Notes under the pieces: generated by a model | Seen by the model: the letters and a program-made list of their open reading frames with translations, nothing else | What the model was told of the DNA's origin: nothing | Database searches by the model: none | In this document: one piece after another, positions 63,483 through 64,000 of the stretch | How the letters are laid out: every line of letters begins with the position of its first letter | How positions within the stretch are numbered: the stretch's first letter is position 1 | Assembly: GCF_024166365.1 (NCBI RefSeq) | Contig: NC_064823.1 | Span: forward strand, 10,472,924 to 10,536,923 | Source: Elephas maximus indicus | Taxonomy: Eukaryota; Chordata; Mammalia; Proboscidea; Elephantidae | Direction: 5' to 3' | DNA: 64,000 bases | Position numbers and translations under genes: made by a program

Positions 63483-63902
63483 ATGCCTCGTAATTTTTTT
63501 ACGGTAGATAAACAGCTAGAAAAGATCATTTTTAATCTATATGTTTTTCATGGTAGAACAAATTACACATCCTCAGAATGGCTTCAGCTTCATTTAACAG
63601 AAGATCTTAAACTGGAAAAGGGTATTTTACCTATTGCAAAAGTTCCAGATTTAAGGCGTCTTCTCGGATGGTATATCAGGGCTTCTGCACTACTTCTCTT
63701 GGAGTTTCTTGGCTCTTCCCCCTCCATATGTTGGCTTAATCATCAGGTTAGTGGCAAGATGGTTGTAGAAATTCCTGTCATCACACTCAGATACAACAAC
63801 ATTCAGAAGATGATACTTCTCCTAGAAACTCTAACAACTCTCCTTACCCCATCAGTTCTCATTGTGCAATATTGGGACAAATTTATCAGCATCTGCCACT
63901 AG
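63483..63902 (+). other. Unexplained 139-codon ORF, probably old repeat
   Basis: Open from ATG to TAG. The translation starts MPRNFFTVDKQLEKIIFNLY and I recognise no domain, signal peptide or clear membrane segment. The DNA of the second half ('ggcaagatggttgtagaaat', 'cacactcagatacaacaaca') has the feel of an ancient interspersed repeat, which would make the frame incidental. No promoter or splice evidence. Kept because it is the longest unexplained frame near the right edge. Confidence 0.2.
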
Positions 63903-64000
63903 AATTGGGGAAGGAGTCAACTTTCCAAGTTTCATGCAGGATGAAGTTCTGAAAGGAATACAATGAAATAGATGTAGGAATATGCATTCAACTTGTTGTG

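Overview
This is mammalian nuclear DNA, almost certainly from an afrotherian and most likely a paenungulate such as an elephant. The argument rests on two interspersed repeat families seen again and again: a tRNA-derived SINE whose 3' part reads like 'cgctatgagtcggaat...gacggcaac' (AfroSINE type), and an RTE-clade LINE that shares this 3' tail. No bacterial-style operons, CRISPR arrays or prokaryotic signals are present. Elephant, sirenian and hyrax cannot be told apart by eye.

Only one convincing protein-coding gene is present: an intact, intronless four-RRM poly(A)-binding protein ORF at 57684-58826, recognised as PABPC4L. A GC-rich, CpG-dense block (about 56690-57310) lies immediately upstream and is the likely promoter/first-exon region. 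In human, PABPC4L lies in a gene-poor part of 4q28.3, which agrees with the absence of any other gene here.

The rest is repeat-rich intergenic DNA. 1-3164: RTE LINE inserted in or beside an old antisense L1. 7-8.4 kb: nested AfroSINEs and MIRs. 9.4-13.2 kb: two antisense RTE copies, one interrupted by a probable LTR. 14-19 kb: LTR elements (MLT1/MaLR-like and others) with another RTE fragment. 19-36 kb: mostly old sequence with scattered AfroSINEs, MIRs, RTE and L1 fragments, and a weak endogenous-retroviral integrase trace near 35.6 kb. 36235-47009: one L1 of about 7.6 kb with ORF1 and ORF2 recognisable but broken, split by a 3194-bp near-complete antisense RTE (39567-42760) with a 12-bp target-site duplication. 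47.1-51.4 kb: SINEs and two 5'-truncated L1s in opposite orientation. 52.4-53.6 kb: RTE fragment. 55.8 kb: MER5A. 56.7-59 kb: CpG island and PABPC4L. 59-64 kb: old repeats, a probable non-autonomous DNA transposon, and an unexplained 139-codon ORF near the right edge.

The functional content is thus one gene plus an archive of transposition in which L1, RTE, the RTE-tailed SINE, MaLR/ERV LTRs and DNA transposons can be layered in time from nesting and target-site duplications. I found no evidence of a novel biological system. The most informative items are the PABPC4L copy, the nested L1/RTE pair, the shared SINE-RTE tail and the repeated use of one SINE target site.
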